From the NCBI GenBank assembly GCA_000349905.1, contig KB722736.1:3360754-3424753 (forward strand): a DNA stretch of 64,000 nt, written 5' to 3'. Below the pieces are notes generated by a model. That model did no database searches. It had not been told where the DNA came from and saw nothing but the letters and a program-made list of their open reading frames with translations. The translations under genes were made by a program, and so were the position numbers. Origin of the DNA: Volvariella volvacea V23. Lineage: Eukaryota; Basidiomycota; Agaricomycetes; Agaricales; Pluteaceae. Of this stretch, positions 33,634 through 45,688 are shown piece by piece (within the stretch, counting starts at the first letter, position 1; every line of letters starts with the position of its first letter).

Positions 33634-35053
33634 TCAGCCCGAATCTCCTTTCTCCTCACCCTTTCCCTGATTATTTGTGCTCCCATCTCTTTTCAAGTCG
33701 TCCACCCCTTCTTCTCCTCCTTCGATCACCCCTGCCAACTCTTCTACATCTATTATCACTTCGCCATTGTCCTCCGCCCCGTCCCTACTCTTCCCTCCCC
33801 TCTCTGCGTCCTCTATTTCGGATCGACTTGCAGTGCCATCCTTTCCGGCCTGGAACTTTCGTTTAGGGACGACAGAGTACAAGGACTCTTCCCAGTTCTT
33901 TGTCTCCACCCACTTTAGAAGAATCTCAAAGACCTGGTTTACGGTTAGCACTTTACGTGTGGGAAGAGACGCAAGGTAGCGGCCAATTGGTAAACGGGCT
34001 GTTCGAATGCCGGATTCTTTGGCCTTGTTGAGACAGAGATTCTACGCAGGATGGGGCAAGAGAAAGATGAGATCGTTAGGTAAGAGATTATGGAGCAGAG
34101 GAGATACCTTATATCTGTTGTGATCACATATCCCACCAATGATATACGTCTCGTTTTCTTTCAGTTCGGTGAGTTCTTCTTCCGAATCTGCGGTCAGATA
34201 GATTACAGAGCCCTTGATTGCTTCGTCGTATGTAGCGAGATGTTCAGAACTAATCGATGGAGTGCCAGCTAGGGGTTGAACATTGGCGGCCTCCTCGAGT
34301 TTTGATGAAGAGAGCGCACTCGATGGCGGCTTCGACCAGAGCTGCTCGTATCCTTCCTGCCACCATTCGGTTCTGGTCCACCTCTTGTAACCCGCATCAC
34401 TCATGCCTTCGAGTCTATTAAAGGTCTTCCCATCAAGGGAAGTGAAGATCAAGGAGAATGGGTATGAGGCCCTGCGATTGGCGCTATAAGTATAAGCCAA
34501 TTGAGAACACAACGATATGGTCTCCTGCGTAGTGGTGAAGAAAGGGTGTATCAGAAAGGCGATCAAATCATGCTGATGGATAAATTACAGCCCACAATCG
34601 ACCTTGGATAACTTCCTACTCCGCGCCACCCAACACGACGGGATAACAAGCTTGCTATTGATATCGTTCGCTCACCTTCTCACTCATTAGGTTATCAAAA
34701 CCAAGGTCGACGATGACACGACCATGGAAGTTCAGAGGCTGTATTTTGGCCTTCTTCTTCTGTCTGGCCAACTCCTCCTCGGCCTCATCCAATTCGCCGG
34801 CAGCACGCTTTTCGGCCAGCAAACGTTTCTTTTCCCTTTTGGCCTCCTTCTCTCGTGCACGGCGCTCAATTTTGTATTGAGCATACCGCTCTGCCTTTGC
34901 TAGCTTTTTCTGCGCATTTTTTGATAATTTGGGATTCTCATCTGCTGGCTGATCCAGCTGTGACGACGATGTGGGATGGTCATTGGCGCCCGAGGAGATA
35001 TTGACGCTGGTTTGTTGTACCGATTCCTCCGCGGTGGAGGGCGATGAAGTCAT
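33634..35053 (-). CDS. TRM10: tRNA (guanine(9)-N1)-methyltransferase
   Basis: SPOUT-class enzyme that makes m1G at position 9 of tRNAs using SAM. Three exons: 35053 to about 34684, 34549 to about 34110, and about 34041-33634. The N-terminus is disordered and then strongly basic (KNAQKKLAKAERYAQYKIER, REKEAKREKKRLLAEK), as in the family. The SPOUT domain follows: HGRVIVDLGFDNLMSEKE, SLCSQLAYTYSANRRA, PFSLIFTSLDGKTFNRLEG, VIYLTADSEEELTELKENET, YIIGGICDHNRYKNLC, KAKESGIRTARLPIGRYL, TRKVLTVNQVFEILLKWVE. The IGGICDHNR block is the SAM-binding knot region. The C-terminal tail is acidic. ATG 35053 (MTSSPST) is the first in-frame AUG. Confidence 0.94.
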
Positions 35054-35356
35054 CGCTTGATCTTGGTCAATGGACAAGTGGGTTTGTATTGTTTGCCGGG
35101 GTTATTTCCCCTTACTTGGGTCTAGCGATGTCAACAAATGCATACACTTTGAAGACGCGAGGTTTAGGGACTTGATTGCGACAACGCCCCACACTCGAAA
35201 CGAAGGCAGAATCAAGACTGCGCCAGCTGCGGTAGGGTGGGCGAAACACAGGACAAACACCGACGACCTTACTGGGACCAAGGGGCCAATAGCTCACACG
35301 ACGACGCTACGAGGAGGCGAGGCCAACTACGCTTCAGAATTGAAGGAGGCCGGTAG
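35054..35356. promoter_or_regulatory. Divergent promoter of TRM10 and thioesterase
   Basis: About 300 bases between two opposite starts. No TATA box or known motif is obvious. Confidence 0.4.
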
Positions 35357-36835
35357 ATGCCGATTCACCTGAGATCGATTATTTCGGGTCGGGCTCAGAT
35401 CACTGCTGTGACTGTCGTTGCTGCAATTCTCGCTTTCTTCATATCTTCCTCCCTCCACAGCTCCAGTTCATATATAGCTCCCTCCAACTCCCTCCCCACC
35501 ACCACTCCACCTCCCCCCTCCACCGCTCCGAAAGACATGATGGCAGCCGTCGACGCTTTGAAGTCTATCGTCGTCCAACCCAAAACAAAGCACACTGCAA
35601 CCGTTATTTTCATCCATGTGAGTCCCCGCTTTTTTCTGTTTGTGGTGCTTCTCGGCCCACGCCCGTCGTTTTTATTCCTGACCGCCTCCACTTCTTCTCG
35701 TTTGCTACCGACGTCGCTAGGGCCTCGGCGATACTGGTCACGGATGGAAACCCGTCGCCAACTTGTACCAAAGAGACCCCGCTCTGCACCACGTTAGGTG
35801 GATATTTCCTCATTCGTGAGTAGCTCATCACTTGCACTGCTGTTGGGTCATTGAATGCATTTATTTGCTTCACATCCGTTCATTCATTTCCTACCACTCT
35901 CCCCCCTCCGTGTCTGGACTCAACACCGCGTATCCATCAATCTCCTCTCAACGACGTGGAATCTTGTGATTGCGGCTATATATGCGACCATCTGCATTGC
36001 CATTTGTCTTTTACTCAGACCAATACGCAGTGTGACTGCGAACTTGGGAATTGAGATGCCTTCTTGGTATGTATCTACTGCACAACTCAATGGGCATTCA
36101 AAACTTATTTGCTCCGAATTCACCTCGTGGTACCCGGTTGTCTGGTGCTGAATAGGTTTGACATCCTCTCGTTTGGTTTCAACACGGCTGAGGACGAAGA
36201 AGGGATGCTCAAATCAGTGCGCCTGATTAACGATGTGATTGACAAGGAAATCAAGGAGGGCATACCCGCCAATCGCATCATAATCGGGGGATTCAGTCAA
36301 GGGGCATGCATGTCTCTTCTGACCGGTCTGACAGGAAAAAGGAAGCTCGCCGGAATTGCCGCTCTGAGTGGCTGGCTACCTCTCAAAGAAAAATTCAAAT
36401 CGGTTAGTCATCCCTCTCACCTGCATCTCACATTTGTCGTAAATTTTTATATCCTGACACCTTCCTTGATTTCATTTCTTTGGGCATTCTTTGTGTTCGC
36501 ACGCATGGCCAATTGGCTTTACGTTCTTAACGGACTGACGTTTCACGTTAATAACCCACCTGGCGGATACCGGTCCTTAGTTGGCATCAAAAGACGCACC
36601 AACAGTTCCTGTCTTCTGGGCTCATGGCGAGGCTGACCCTCTCGTCAAGCTGCCCTTCGCCAAAGCTTGCTCGGACTCATTGATGACAGAGATCGGCTTG
36701 CCTGCAGCTTCCGGACCGACGTCCCCTGACGGTCTCTCGTGGCATCTTTACAAAGGAGTGGGACACACGACGGGCCAGGATGAACTGGACGATCTGAGAG
36801 AGTGGATCAAGAACACCATTCCAAGCGAGCCCTGA
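35357..36835 (+). CDS. APT1: Acyl-protein thioesterase with N-terminal hydrophobic extension
   Basis: Serine hydrolase of the alpha/beta-hydrolase fold that removes palmitate from proteins. The core starts with MMAAVDALKSIVV and KHTATVIFIH, then GLGDTGHGWKPVANLYQ, the nucleophile elbow GGFSQGAC, ALSGWLPLK, the acid in AHGEADPLVKLPFA and the catalytic His in YKGVGHTTGQDEL; it ends at 36835. At least five exons join in phase (exon 1: 35357-35617). The short loop SVTANLGIEMPSWFD matches the family. What is odd is about 55 extra residues before the core: ATG 35357 begins MPIHLRSIISGRAQ followed by a hydrophobic run (ITAVTVVAAILAFFISSSL) and a Ser/Pro-rich linker, resembling a signal anchor. An internal ATG at 35537 would give the usual soluble form. 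Confidence 0.92.
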
Positions 36836-38604
36836 AGTTACAAGGCTCGGGCATGACCAGGTTCTTTGTTGGACTTGGACATTATAATTCTTGGTTATCT
36901 CCAGGCTTTCATTATCGCTTTTTAGTTATTCGTTCTTGGTCTCTTGTTCTACCTGCCTATTCTTTGTAGATTTTTCTATTTTTTTCTCTTTCCCATTCGA
37001 TTTCATTTTACCATGCTTGCTTTACTCTCTTCGTGGCATTTTGGCTATCCCTTAATCGTATATTTGATCGCTTTCTCCTTGAGTTAATGTCCTTTTTATC
37101 CGTCAACTTTTCTACGCATATCCCGTTCTCTCCGTGTTTTGGGTTATATCTATTTCACCCCATCTCTCATAATCAAGTCACTAAAGTCACTGCTCTGCTC
37201 GTAGCAAGAGCAGTTACGCATGTATAGCCTGGGTCTGTACATCAAAAGTCAATTGTATTAGAATCTCCTTCCTTCTTGGATTTCTCGTATCAGCTACTCG
37301 GGTTTCATTTCCACTTTATATGGGTGTATAACAAGATCACTAGCGCATTTTGATGTGATAATGATTTTTGCTGGTTGAGCTTCTTTGACTCCGGGACTTG
37401 GGCATGTAATTGTCCGTGGTGCAGGCTAACTTCCGTGTCTATTTCATGTAAGATTAATATTAATCATGATCGAGGAAGGGAGGAGAGCAGAGTGTGAGTA
37501 CAGGAAAATACAACGACAATATAATTGTCAAAATCTGTGATGAAATATCAGCACACGGGCACGCTTTAATCGCCAACACTCAGTGTCCGAGTGGCCGTCA
37601 ACAGCTTCGCCTCGTGAATTTCATTTTTCTGCGCTGACCCTCTCGAGTTCTTGACAAGGTTTACCATGGAAGACTTCAGGATTCAGGAACGGGTGTGAAA
37701 AGGCTTAAATCATTTCCGAGGGTGGTGATCAAGCTCTGGTGCCGTAAAGCACGCTTCGAATTCCGCGACGTGATGGATGGGTCGATGAATGATTGAATTG
37801 TAGTACACAGCCTTGGCCTTGGGACCGTTCGCTATACACCTGTTTCTGCTGGTGATGACGCCAGTGACACTAGTCCTTGATGGTGATTGTGATTCATTGC
37901 GGTGGTCTATGTGCGATGGTCTAGGTACTTGCTATATCATCCTGGATTTAGGTGGCTGAACGCCGAGACCTGCCCTTGCATGTCCCTGGTAAGTGGCACC
38001 GTGATACCTTCTTTCTCGCGTATATGGTACACGCATAGCCAAGACTCGCTGCCCGCTCCTCGTGTCCGGTACGTTTTGCGCAGTATGGGGACTTTTTTGT
38101 GCCACCTTTAGCTTCGATTTGCCAGATGGTATTGACCCCTATCTACGCAACGTAACTGCGTACGTGAAGGTGCGGGGAGAGGGCACAGATACCTCGCTTG
38201 GCCAATTACAACAGAACTCTAGATAGAACCCCCCAGTTGGAGCTAATCTGCGCATGCATGTCCCTTGGTGGATTTATTTTTGTCGCTGGTGCATCGTGCT
38301 GTTCAAAGCCTGAAAAAGATGACCCCTATTCTGAACCTCCGGCAAACCGGATCAAGAAGCCGGAGTGACGCTTATGCATTTCCTGGGGCTGCGCAGCGGT
38401 CGAGTCGTCAGTGACGCTGTGCTGTGGTGTTATCACCTTCACACACAACCATCACCACCGGTCGCGCCCTCAACGCTCTGTAACAACTACGTCTCACCTA
38501 GTTCAGAGGTCATTCATTTCGGAAATACCCTGTCTCGTGTCTCGTTCCACGGGCTTTAGCTTTACTTTCGACCGGCATTGATCCTGGGAGATATTCGCTG
38601 TATT
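36836..38604. other. Gene-poor intergenic (1.8 kb)
   Basis: Starts with a T-rich thioesterase 3' UTR and ends with the promoter and leader of the small membrane-protein gene (CAACCATCACCACC-type pyrimidine/CA-rich leader). No gene, tRNA or repeat was recognised. Confidence 0.5.
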
Positions 38605-39213
38605 ATGCATAATACTTCCAAAGCACCATCACCCCCGCCTCCTGCTTACGAGGCACTTCCGAGTTCAAGCCATGTTGCAACTCCGAGCCCATCGTTATCG
38701 CCGATGGCTTCACCAGCACCAGCGATGCCGCAACCATCGTACCTACAACCACAACCACCCAGAGGAGGTACTCCCGTTCATATAGGACCTCAGGCTTACA
38801 CCGCTCACCCAGACCCTCGTTATGTACCCCCCTATCACCACCCGCACCATGTTTATCCTACTCCATCGCCCGTGCCATATCCCATTGGGCACCAAGTGCC
38901 TTCACTAGGGCCTCACTCACCACCCCCTCATGGACCTCCGCCCGTCCAGTTTCACGGTGCACTGACGCAACCGCTGGTACGGCCCCTGCCTTATGCATAT
39001 TTTGACCCAAGGGCTGTGCACTGGCTAGCCGAAGCGGACGCACGTGCTAAGCGTCGGTTCTGGGGGGCCTTCTGTTGGGCAGTATTTATATGGTGGATAC
39101 TTTCGGTATTCATTGGGTTAGAGATGAGGATCATCTTTGGGGATATTGGACGCGGGGGACACAGACATGGCAACTGGGCAGAGATGTTTGGCAAGCTGTG
39201 GGCAAGTTCTTGA
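38605..39213 (+). CDS. Proline-rich small protein with one C-terminal TM segment
   Basis: Single-exon gene of about 202 residues; the family is not recognised. The N-terminal 140 residues are Pro/Ser/His-rich and probably disordered, beginning MHNTSKAPSPPPPAYEALPS. PPAY fits the PPxY motif that binds WW domains of Nedd4/Rsp5-type ubiquitin ligases. Near residue 155 is a charged helix (WLAEADARAKRR), then a hydrophobic segment (FWGAFCWAVFIWWILSVFIG) and a short Gly/His-rich tail. This layout suggests a cytosolic PPxY-bearing, membrane-anchored adaptor, which is inference. ATG 38605 is the first in-frame AUG. Confidence 0.65.
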   Translation: MHNTSKAPSPPPPAYEALPSSSHVATPSPSLSPMASPAPAMPQPSYLQPQPPRGGTPVHIGPQAYTAHPDPRYVPPYHHPHHVYPTPSPVPYPIGHQVPSLGPHSPPPHGPPPVQFHGALTQPLVRPLPYAYFDPRAVHWLAEADARAKRRFWGAFCWAVFIWWILSVFIGLEMRIIFGDIGRGGHRHGNWAEMFGKLWASS

Positions 39214-41133
39214 AGGGAGAGCGCGAGTCCAGGACCCCATGGTTTGGCGTCATTCTGACTTGTGTCGGTTTTGGACGTTTGTTTTTATTGTTCCTTATGT
39301 CTTGCCGTTTTCTATACCTTCTCATGATATTCCGTTGTTGATGGCGGATCTTCCCTAACGGCGAGTTATTCTGTCTTCCTTTTCTGATAGGGACGTGCTC
39401 ACCGTCCTTGACTTCTTTTCCCATTCAGTTTACTTGTAACCTCATGATATGATCGCACCCTGAAATGAGATCTGGACCTTCGACCTTGCCTTGGTTGGAT
39501 CACGAACTTTGTATTTTTTATTCAGGTTACGTGAATGGATAGCAGAGTCATCCGCACTAGTGATGATGTTTCCCCATCACTCACGTCATCACAAGGCTGT
39601 TTGCTGATATCAGAATTGTTGGTCCATTATATCTGAATCATGAATGCGATTACCCATTGTTCTCATGTAAACGGATGATCTACATCCCACAAGAATGGAC
39701 CCCGTCTTTATCAGCCTCGTTTGCTCTTGTCATGCGGGAAGCCTCGTTAGGGCTGTGTCTGTCAATGGAGCTTATGGCAGGCCTGATAACCCAAAATTCG
39801 AAGCGGGAATGCTCAAGTGGGATGCCAGTCGAGGGTCTCGGATCGTTATCACCAAACGCGCCTCCCTAGCGCGGGTTCTGCCATGAGGATCTCGATGCGC
39901 TACTTGCGGGAGGTCAAGGTGGATGTATCAAACCGGACTTCGGAGCTTGTTCCTGCTATTTTACATCCGTGCAAGATCATTCGTGTAAGGCGAAGACACA
40001 GCGACAGTAGCCCCGCAGTTGTGGTCCGCGCAGGCTGAGGCAGGCTGGCGCCGATGCAGCCAAGAGTGACCGGTATAATAAATTCTTTAATTTGGCGTTA
40101 GATCGCGTTTCGCGTACGACGTTACGATTTGAACTGGCAGGTCACACTTGTGGCGTTGTCCTCCTTTCCTCCTCCCTGGTCCTCCCATATTCGACCACAC
40201 CGAAAATTTTCTCTCCGCTTTCTGCATCCATCGGGATCACCATCGCCATTGACTTGCTCGCAATTATGGTGCTGCTGTCTTTTACACACGCTTACCGCGG
40301 GTTTTACTGCACGCAGAAGGAGACTCAGACACTGGGTTGTCTGCTGTGAGCAACGGGCTAGGTGTGGGCAGTCCGCCTTTCCTCCCTGCGGTCGGTGCTC
40401 AGGATTCTGCTTTTGGTAGCCCCGCAGCGCAGCCCGATAAGGAAGGCTGCCGCGATGCCGGTCACATGACAATAAGGTTTGGCGGGACGGGATTGTTTAT
40501 CCTGGTCTGTGCGTGGGACGGCTAAAAAATGGGGCGTGATGAGATTTAGATGTGACAGAGAGCCCAAACTCGGGGCCGTCCGACTTCCTTCATCACATAC
40601 CCTCTCGATCGCACACACCCAACATCCCTCCTCCTCGTCGTCTCCAACAACGAGCTAAACTCTTCCATCGTCTCCTTCGTCGACGCCCACAGCCTATTTG
40701 GTCGGAGTCTGCGCGTCATCAACCTTTCCTCTCCCTTGCTATTCGTGTTCCCACAATATAAAGCCCTTTGCCCACATATTCAACCATAATATCCTCTAAG
40801 CGCCACCTCCACATCTCTTCCTCAGCATCCAATACCGCCCCATCCTGCTCTCGACTCCTTTTATGTGCTGAATCTTCCCCTGCTTTCGTTAAATCCCCTT
40901 TATCTATTTCTACAAGCACCAATTTGCCCAATCTGGCTCCCTCAACGCCTAGCAACTTGCCTTCCCATCGAGCAGACGAGGACTTCATCAACAGGTCCCT
41001 TCTAGATTCACTCAACGCTCAAGCAGACGCAGAACCCCCGTCGTCGTCGGATTCAGATCACGCTGTTTCACACTCGTTCGGCTCCGCTTCTGATTCTTCG
41101 TCCGGCTCTCCCTCAGTACCGTATCATCTCACT
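39214..41133. other. Intergenic plus long leader of the Whi3-like gene
   Basis: No independent gene is supported. From about 40768 to 41133 the frame of the Whi3-like protein stays open without an AUG and reads as Ser/Pro-rich protein, so this part is either leader, a non-AUG extension or holds an unseen splice from an upstream exon. Confidence 0.45.
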
Positions 41134-44100
41134 ATGCAATCCCAGCAACCGCTCCACCGCCCGGATTCCCCCGTAGATAAGAACTCGCAAAATATGCTTC
41201 ATCATTTGAATTCCCAAGACCCCATGTTCCTTCACGGACAGAACGGTTTGTTTACCCCAACCAACGGAAACAGCCTCGGATCCAGGCACCTTCAACAGGA
41301 CTTCACAAGTGATTTGGATTCCCAAAACCAACAGGCTAAGACCAACGGGTTTGGACCCGGCGCCTATAGCAGGAATACCTTCAACTCTTACCCGAACGCC
41401 AACCGCCCTCGCCACCAGAATAACACATCGGTCCTGACCACGAATTTCTATCCGCCTTCCGCGGACGTTTTGGGCTCACAGCTCACCTCACCAGTCTCGT
41501 CTCACATGCCCAACTTCGACAATCGTCCTAGTCTCGATATTGGACCTGGTCATGGGAACTACAAGCCCTATTTCGACGGCTTTCCTGCATCTGCTACCCA
41601 GCCTCACCAGATTGGTGCAAAGCCGGGCGTTAACCAGCAGCTCTCACAGCCCAACGCTTATTCGGCCCAAGCACCGTCGTTCTCCATGTCCTCTCAAACT
41701 CCTTACGGGCCTCACATTCCATCCAATGGGCCTGCTCACGTTGGGGCCGCTACTACGAGGTTGGATCACCCGGCAGCAGTGAACACGGGGACCAGCAGCA
41801 ATCAGCAAGAGGAGATTTCGACGATCTTCGTTGTTGGGTTCCCAGAAGATATGCAGGTATGCATCATATTCATTTTTTTCCTACTACAATACTTACTTTA
41901 TTGTTACCCTTTTAGGAACGAGAATTCCAGAATATGTTCACTTTCTCCCCTGGATTTGAGGCGGCTACATTGAAGATTCCTAACAAGGAGTACACGGCAT
42001 ATGGTGCAGTCCCTTCCAATCGTCAAGGCTATCAGTACGATCCTTACAATCTCGTTACCATGAATCAAGGTGGTGTAGTCGTTGATGGAGGTCGTGATGG
42101 TACAGTGTCGTGGCCTGCCGCTCCCCCCGGAGAGGATGGGAATTCCCCATACGGCGGAGTTCCTCAAAGGAAGCAAATCATCGGCTTTGCAAAGTTCCGA
42201 TCCCGCGAAGAGGCGTTGGGCGCTCGAGACGTTCTTCAGGGGCGGCGCGTTGATATCGAGAAGGGGGCGGTGCTCAAAGCAGAAATGGCGAAGAAGAATT
42301 TACACACCAAGCGCGGTGTTGGGCCAGTCGGCAACGCGCCAAACCCATCTCTCGTTGCGGCAGCCAACTCCCTTAACCTCAATGCGACGGCTCCCTATCA
42401 TCACTCTCTTATTAACACTGGCGGCATAATACCGCCAAATGCTGCCGATCTCTACCTCAACAACGATACCTTGACGCCTGGTGAACGACGAATGGGTGCG
42501 ATTGAAGCTATGGGTCTTGGTCGTGCTACGTGGCGCGAGCAAGGGACTGTTCCTCAGGAGGCATCATCTATCCTGGGGCATAACGCTGGTCTGGTGCGTG
42601 ATGAAGAAGATAAGAGGGCCGGCATCTTGAACACCATGGGACTTACCACTCCAGCGAGTCGTGGTCCGCGTGAGCGTGCTGAAGAGGAAGAGCGTGAGCG
42701 ACGGAAGAAGGAGAAGGAGATGCGTCTCAGGGCTTCCACTATGTCTGCCTTTGAGAACTATCACTCCATTTCTGCATCCGGTTCACCTGGTATCTCTCGC
42801 CAACCTTCTAACAACAGCTCGCTTCTTTCACCTACCGAGAACGGCATCAGTCACCACTCCAGTCCGATGATCCCCAACGGAAATGGTTTCCAGGCCCACC
42901 TCGCGAGCGTGTCCTCCAAAGTCCCGGAAGAAACTCTGGTCGGTCCTTGGGACCATATCGGCACCATTGGCAAGAGGGGAACGACTCCTCGTCCGATCAC
43001 CATTTCTCGACGATCTTCACCACCGATCCCGGGACCTGCTTCTGCGCCAATTCCATCCGATTCTGGACACCCGTTCTCCCCCGCTCCTGGAGCCGACCAG
43101 AAGGGTGATGCTGTTCCTCACTCCGCTGCCCCAGAAGTTGCTATGTCTGCTATGGCGGCTGCTCAAGCCTTGGCTACCATCAATGACCCTACCGATCAGG
43201 AGCTTGCGAGGGCCATTAATAACTTGGCTGTCAGCACTAATGGTGGGAAGACTTCACCTCAATTGCCGTCTCCAGCGTCTGGTGCTAGCACTGGATCTTC
43301 TGTTACCCGTAACGGCGTAGATCAAAATCCACCCGTAAGTTTATGCTCTCCTTTATATGTGCTCCACGGTCTTGTGCTGATGCGTTTCTCCTTAGATCAA
43401 CACGTTGTATGTTGGGAATTTGCCGACCTCGCCCCCTCCCCCAGGTTACCCTCAAGATTACCTCGAAGATAGTCTTCGTGAACTTTTCTCCTCTCGGCCA
43501 GGTTTCCGGCGACTTTGTTTCCGCCAGAAAAATAATGGGCCCATGTGTTTTGTCGAGGTATGCGTGTTCTGTCACCACACAAGCCATGATACTGATTGTT
43601 ATTCGATTCATAGTTCGAGGATGTTCATTTCGCCACAAAAGCTCTAAACGAGCTCTATGGTAACACCCTCAAGGGCCTTGTTAAAGGTGGAGGTATTCGT
43701 TTGTCTTACAGCAAGAATCCACTTGGCGTTCGCACCCCAACGAATGCTGCGAACAATGGTCCGTCTCCGCAACAGCAACAGCAGCAGCAAGTTGCTAACT
43801 CTGCATCCCAGCAAGGTAGCGTTGCTTTGTCCGCGAATTCCGAGGTCTTCCAGCCCAGGCAGCCATTCAATACTGACGATCAGCAAGCACCAGGCGCTCT
43901 CGGCCGAGCTCCCAACAGCATCATCTCTCCCCCGTCCAGTGCCTCCACCCTCAATAGCTTCCTCACCTCTCCACCACCACCTCCACGCTTCTTTTCATCG
44001 TCCCCATCCTCCAATACCTTCGGGTCCGTCTCGTCGTCTTCTTCACTGACCGGTGCCTCTAGTGCATTCCTCCCGCGCAGCAGCAATACTCTCTATGGCT

Positions 44101-44273
44101 TCGGCCATGGATCGGCTGCAAGTGCCGGGACTGGAGGGAGCACTATCTCGTCGTTTGGACTTTCCCTTCTACAACACTCCTCTATACCCGATCAAAACAC
44201 AGATGATCACTTGCACTCACCGCATTACATGACCCCGCCTGGCAACAATTTAGAGGCCACCAGGGCCGGTTGA
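41134..44273 (+). CDS. WHI3: Whi3-like RNA-binding protein with two RRMs
   Basis: Cytoplasmic mRNA-binding protein; in yeast and filamentous fungi Whi3 binds cyclin and other mRNAs, controls the cell cycle and forms condensates through its Gln-rich part. Four exons: 41134-41856, 41916-43334, 43396-43557, 43614-44273. A Gln/Asn/Ser/Pro-rich N-terminus leads to a divergent first RRM ([18 protein letters not shown] ... [20 protein letters not shown]). A long linker follows with an acidic/basic coiled stretch ([19 protein letters not shown]). The C-terminal RRM has [37 protein letters not shown] and ALNELYG, and ends [15 protein letters not shown], which is diagnostic for the Whi3/Mip1 group. A short poly-Gln and a Ser-rich tail follow. 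The start is the first in-frame AUG. Confidence 0.9.
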
Positions 44274-45569
44274 AGACGGCGGAACTCCACATCGCATTGC
44301 ACTCGCACAAGTTCCCATTGTTTTCATTTTTCAGGTTTCCTTCAAGTTGCAGCTTCTCTTTCAACATAAGCATTCCTCCCATTCGAGCAATACGGCAATT
44401 TATCTACCCATAACGCATCCCATACACATCATCTATGTACTATCGCAAATCCATCTTCCGTCGTACCCCCTTGTTCATCTTCATCCGTTGCCTATCCATT
44501 CATCACTAGTACTATTACTATCCCTTCCAGTACAATCAATGCGCCTTTTATTCGCTGCTTCTCTTCATTCTCTACTCGTCCTTTTGTTCTTTCATTGGTC
44601 TTGGTTTTTGCCCTCTCCTCTCCTCTCCTCTCCTCTCTCCTACGCCCATATCTCTGGACTGTTGTTTGTTTGTTCTGTCATCACTTTTTGCAGTATAATC
44701 CCTCTATCCCTACGCTTTCCTCGTTCTCGTCCCCTCAATCTCCTTATCATCAGTACACACGTCAATTCACCTTACATATCTCCCATCCCATACATGATCA
44801 TCTTCGTACAGTTCCCACATTTTGTTCTTCGAGCATAACTCTCCTAGCTAGTTTGTTTACCCTCCCCTGGCCTATTCCCTCCCCCGCATCTGACTCCATA
44901 TGTTTACCTACATAAGATGGTCCAAATTCGAATTCAAGAGTCATACACAGCAACAACAATCAAGTTCAGTTCAACTATCTATCACCCATTCATCACATTA
45001 CTACATGCACCATTGTTGACGCCTCGCATCGATATCAGTTCCAGCCTCACTCGCGTCCGACGTCCATCTACCTCCCAAACCCGGACTAGGTCTGCGACAT
45101 ATACCTTCATCCATCCATTCTATTGTTCTTCCTCTTGCTTTCGAAATTCCAATTGTATCCTATCTTAGTAGCCCTAGTTCATTACCCCTTTTGCTTCATT
45201 TCCCCCCAATTCCTCCAAACTCTAAAGATCATGTATATGCGCCACTACCACAACCACCAAGCACATTGTTCTTCATTCATATCGCTTTCTCTTTCTTTGT
45301 CCTCATTGATTCTCCCACATGCTTTAATACTTTAGTATACGTAGTACCTTTCTGTTCTCGTTCGTTCATCTTTCCCTTCGAGCGATGTTGGTTGCGGAGT
45401 GGTAGTTAGTATGAAGTAGCATAAAAACCATACTCAATGCAATGAACCATAGTTGAACTTGACAATCAAACAAATGGCATGATCCGTGGACGGACTGCGA
45501 AATGCACACGCCGGATATGTGAACTTGAGTTCAACGGCAAGAGCAACGTTGTATCTGAGGAGTAGAGCA
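44274..45569 (+). other. Long pyrimidine-rich 3' region of the Whi3-like gene
   Basis: Strongly C/T-biased on the plus strand, with many short frames but no recognisable protein. It contains a CTCCT-type pentamer repeat (44613-44640). It probably includes a long 3' UTR and then the downstream flank of the U6 gene. Confidence 0.45.
44613..44640. repeat. Pentanucleotide (TCTCC) short tandem repeat
   Basis: About five copies of a TCTCC unit on the plus strand within pyrimidine-rich non-coding DNA. Confidence 0.75.
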
Positions 45570-45633
45570 AAATAAATATTGAGACCCGTAGGTCTACCAC
45601 TCCGGGAAAGCGTGTCATCCTTGTGCAGGGGCC

Positions 45634-45664
<31 letters not shown>

Positions 45665-45688
45665 TTCGTATGTCACCCCGAAGGGGAC
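45570..45688 (-). ncRNA. U6 spliceosomal snRNA
   Basis: U6 forms the catalytic core of the spliceosome with U2. Read on the minus strand, it starts with the 5' stem-loop GTCCCCTTCGGGGTGAC, then AAAATTGGAACGATACAGAG. The ACAGAGA box lies at 45650-45644, which pairs with the 5' splice site, and the AGC catalytic triad follows in GATTAGCATGG (45638-45632). The internal stem-loop is CCCCTGCACAAGGATGACAC. The sequence after CACGC differs from animal U6 and ends in a small hairpin (AGACC/GGTCT) and a TTTT at 45572-45569, a Pol III terminator. There is no intron in this copy. The 3' end is therefore approximate. No TATA box sits at -30. Confidence 0.95.

Noticed and set aside
37590..37620. GTCCGAGTGGCCG, resembling a tRNA Leu/Ser D-arm
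   Set aside because: No T-arm or anticodon stem at the right distance.
44347..44838. 163-codon plus-strand frame rich in Leu/Ser/His
   Set aside because: Lies in C/T-rich non-coding DNA after the Whi3 stop and has no recognisable domain.
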